A program made the translations under genes and the position numbers. A DNA stretch of 54,632 nucleotides. It comes from a virus. Shown here in pieces: positions 53,788 to 54,632 of the stretch. The stretch lies in IMG/VR virus record IMGVR_UViG_3300004282_000003, positions 1 through 54,632 of that record. One strand, 5' to 3'. Numbering within the stretch: position 1 is the first letter of the stretch; each line of letters starts with the position of its first letter. Under the pieces are notes generated by a model that was given only the letters and a program-made list of their open reading frames with translations, was not told where the DNA came from and did no database searches.

Positions 53788-54632
53788 GCATTATTTTTAT
53801 CTTTTTTATCCTCTCCAAAGGATTCATACCCTGGAGTGTTTCTAATGTAGCGAAAGAATTGACCTTTTACATCTCCACTTATTAAATAATTTATATTTGG
53901 AACCCAATCAGACTTATTACCTGTTATTTTGTAAGCATACTCAAAGTATTGGCTAATATAAGTATTTATGGTGAAATCACAAAGATTCAAAGTCAAATGA
54001 TCTTTAACCATGTTATCAGAAAAAATTGAAAGTCTAGTTAAATTAGAATAAATTTCATCGTTAGCAAGTTTTTTAGATCCTTTGAAAAAATATTTTATTA
54101 GATACTTTTTTACTCTTTCAAGTGTTTTCTCATATTTGGAACCAATACCATAAATTTTATTAAATGCTTTTTCTTTTGGAAGCAAACAACTTTCAAACCA
54201 ATCTTGATAAAAACTAGGAACAACTAAAAAGTTATCAAGAAATTTTATATTTGATTTTCTATATTTTAATTGAGGATGTTGTTTAGTTATATTTACAAAA
54301 TTATCTATTGCTAGTTTAAAATTATCAGTAGTTATTTTATGAGTAAACATTCTATAAGTAATAGCAAGTCTAATAAGTTTAAATGTGTTGCTTTCTACAC
54401 TATCCAAAGAAATTCTATGTTTTGCAAATCTATCTGTATCTGATAAATTCCAAGTTTTTATTATTTCCAATACATCTTCATTTTTTGCTGGCAATATATT
54501 TTTTTCTACAAGAGTTTCAAAACTTTTAAGCAACCATCTATGAGAATCAATATGGGTGAGAAAACTTTTTGGATCAATGTCATAATCGGAGAAAGTGACA
54601 AAATTCCTTTTTAGTACAAATCTTTTAGGTTT
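53784..54632 (-). CDS. Hypothetical protein, 5' end outside window
   Basis: At least 282 aa; the frame is open to the right edge. Mainly helical (TFKLIRLAITYRMFTHKITT; LKSFETLVEKNIL; KYEKTLERVKKYLIKYFFKG) with WFESCLLPKEKAF. No family recognised. Ends KKDKNNA; a matching KRKLTIRK-coding stretch lies just after its stop in another frame. Confidence 0.55.
   Translation of the reverse strand, partial: KPKRFVLKRNFVTFSDYDIDPKSFLTHIDSHRWLLKSFETLVEKNILPAKNEDVLEIIKTWNLSDTDRFAKHRISLDSVESNTFKLIRLAITYRMFTHKITTDNFKLAIDNFVNITKQHPQLKYRKSNIKFLDNFLVVPSFYQDWFESCLLPKEKAFNKIYGIGSKYEKTLERVKKYLIKYFFKGSKKLANDEIYSNLTRLSIFSDNMVKDHLTLNLCDFTINTYISQYFEYAYKITGNKSDWVPNINYLISGDVKGQFFRYIRNTPGYESFGEDKKDKNNA

Noticed and set aside
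1-54632. tRNA, rRNA or CRISPR array
   Set aside because: No cloverleaf with a TTCRANNC arm and acceptor stem was found by eye and no repeat-spacer pattern; the 67-bp and 15-bp repeats are contiguous without unique spacers. A tRNA scan would be decisive.

Overview
This window looks like part of a large, strongly AT-rich virulent tailed phage genome (Caudoviricetes). It carries a nearly complete phage replication and recombination set, dozens of small overlapping ORFs, almost no intergenic space, and no rRNA, recognisable tRNA or integrase. Promoters read as host sigma-70 type (TTGACA/TATAAT-like with 16-17 bp spacing) and ribosome sites as GGAG or AAAGGA, so the host is an ordinary low-GC bacterium that I cannot name. 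No capsid, tail or packaging gene is visible, so this is the early/middle (replication plus accessory) part of the genome.

Layout. 1-2371 (+): two glycosyltransferase-like genes, a lipoprotein and a papain-like hydrolase, convergent with everything after them. 2360-8105 (-): primase, SF2 helicase, DnaB-type helicase and FEN-type exonuclease. 8119-14651 (-): class II ribonucleotide reductase, thymidylate synthase with a zinc-finger insertion, small genes, and an anti-CBASS-like (Acb2/Tad1 hairpin) gene broken by one in-frame TAA. 14657-24077 (-): J-domain protein, a Rad50/SbcC ATPase split into separate genes around the Mre11/SbcD nuclease, macro domain protein, PD-(D/E)XK nuclease, RecA/UvsX-like recombinase, ssDNA-binding protein and a possible UvsY-like mediator. 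24140-28213 (-): a Ycf46-type AAA+ ATPase with its usual partners DUF1257 (Ycf35) and DUF2997. 28216-34184 (-): small ORFs, a family A DNA polymerase split from its uracil-glycosylase/3'-5' exonuclease half, and a large acidic AT-hook protein.

34200-43120 (-) is an accessory block of about 25 small genes, one of them a radical SAM protein. They share an almost invariant ribosome-site leader, a repeated ~35-bp intergenic element (seven copies) and a second family of three hairpins with an identical loop but differing, compensated stems. 43120-44950 holds a divergent control region and a two-gene plus-strand island of different composition. 45193-54632 (-) holds two tail-sharing proteins, a lysis-like cluster (GH24 lysozyme, possible holin), a 548-bp gene-free purine-rich region with 67-bp tandem repeats, and many small zinc-ribbon, HTH and AT-hook proteins.

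Working together: helicase, primase, polymerase halves, FEN nuclease, SSB, recombinase and Mre11/Rad50 form a self-sufficient replication/recombination machine. RNR and ThyA feed it dNTPs. The accessory blocks probably modify the host. The most unusual signals are the interrupted anti-CBASS-like gene, a recurring KRKLTLRK-like terminal peptide on unrelated proteins, the two intergenic RNA/DNA element families, and the purine-rich tandem-repeat region. All functional calls come from reading motifs by eye; no database search was run.
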